A stretch of DNA of 20,417 bases from IMG/VR virus record IMGVR_UViG_3300031787_001036, positions 1-20,417 of that record. The stretch is one strand, 5' to 3'. This document shows, piece by piece, positions 20,161 to 20,417 of the stretch; the stretch's first letter is position 1; each line of letters opens with the position of its first letter. This stretch comes from a virus. The notes beneath the pieces are model-generated. The model was not told the origin of the DNA. It searched no databases and worked only from the letters and a program-made list of their open reading frames with translations. The translations under genes and the position numbers were made by a program.

Positions 20161-20417
20161 TGTGGTGCTCCAAAGTTAAAGTAGGCATTGGTCAAATTAG
20201 GCACACGATCAAAACTTAAATCAGTGTAATTAAAATAACGATTGCTGTGTGCTTTAATATCTAGTGGATTGGTTCTGCGTCCTGGCACTTTGCCTTGTAA
20301 GAATCTAACCAATGTTGAACAACTCAGTTCAATGGTATTTGATGCTGATCTATCTTCATTGTCATAGTCTTCTTGTAGACTGTAGTTGTTAATAATACAA
20401 AAGAATCTGCCCACTGG
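20157..20417 (-). CDS. Small tail protein, 5' end beyond window
   Basis: The frame is open to the right edge, so the N-terminus is missing; 86 codons are visible. It reads GRFFCIINNYSLQEDYDNED, then SASNTIELSCSTLVRFLQGK, PGRRTNPLDIKAHSN and a C-terminus SFDRVPNLTNAYFNFGAPQ. By position, directly upstream of a J-like hub, it corresponds to the small tail-tip proteins (lambda L/K/I region) that assemble between the tape measure and the hub. Two cysteines are visible, too few to claim an Fe-S site. No family is recognised. Its stop overlaps the hub start (ATGA), so it is part of the same operon. Confidence 0.75.
   Translation of the reverse strand, partial: PVGRFFCIINNYSLQEDYDNEDRSASNTIELSCSTLVRFLQGKVPGRRTNPLDIKAHSNRYFNYTDLSFDRVPNLTNAYFNFGAPQ

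Overview
The window is a stretch of a tailed double-stranded DNA phage (Caudoviricetes) genome. The evidence is a portal, large and small terminase subunits, a lambda J-like tail hub, a run of fiber genes and an XhlA-like membrane protein, packed tightly with ATGA or TAATG start/stop overlaps. Every credible gene is on the minus strand, so transcription runs from high to low coordinates. No integrase, repressor, tRNA, CRISPR array or insertion sequence was seen. The fiber style resembles that of uncultured marine phages, but this is an impression and the host cannot be named from the window.

Layout in transcription order (right to left). 20417-14707: tail tip. It holds the end of a small tail protein, the N-terminal part of a J-like hub, a 1087-residue repetitive adhesin with a polyglycine C-terminus, and the C-terminal part of the hub. 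The hub appears to be split into two genes by the adhesin gene. 14611-7664: a small baseplate/tail-like protein, three paralogous fiber genes built from shared repeat blocks, and a fiber-associated protein. 7654-6959: an XhlA-like coiled-coil membrane protein and a CxxC/CxxC zinc-binding protein. 6955-6781: a gene-poor stretch predicted to fold into consecutive hairpins ending in a strong terminator, a candidate small RNA.

6752-4102: an island of non-structural genes with sigma70-like promoters. It contains a small Cys/His protein, a 334-residue protein with palm-polymerase-like motifs, unknown proteins, a possible ADP-ribosyltransferase-fold protein and a small lipoprotein. 4099-3923: a promoter-dyad-hairpin-terminator unit, a second candidate small RNA. 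3891-2790: three small phage proteins. 2734-1: terminase small subunit, terminase large subunit and portal (cut by the left edge).

Regulation appears to have two layers. Four sigma70-like promoters lie in or next to the island. An ATAAATA motif, identical to the core of T4-type late promoters, sits a short distance upstream of the 14611, 3891 and 2734 genes and of the structured RNA. Several intrinsic terminators, often a GCCYC/GGGGC hairpin followed by T residues, divide the minus-strand transcripts. The parts worth most attention are the split hub, the five-hairpin RNA candidate, the polymerase-like protein and the two promoter classes.
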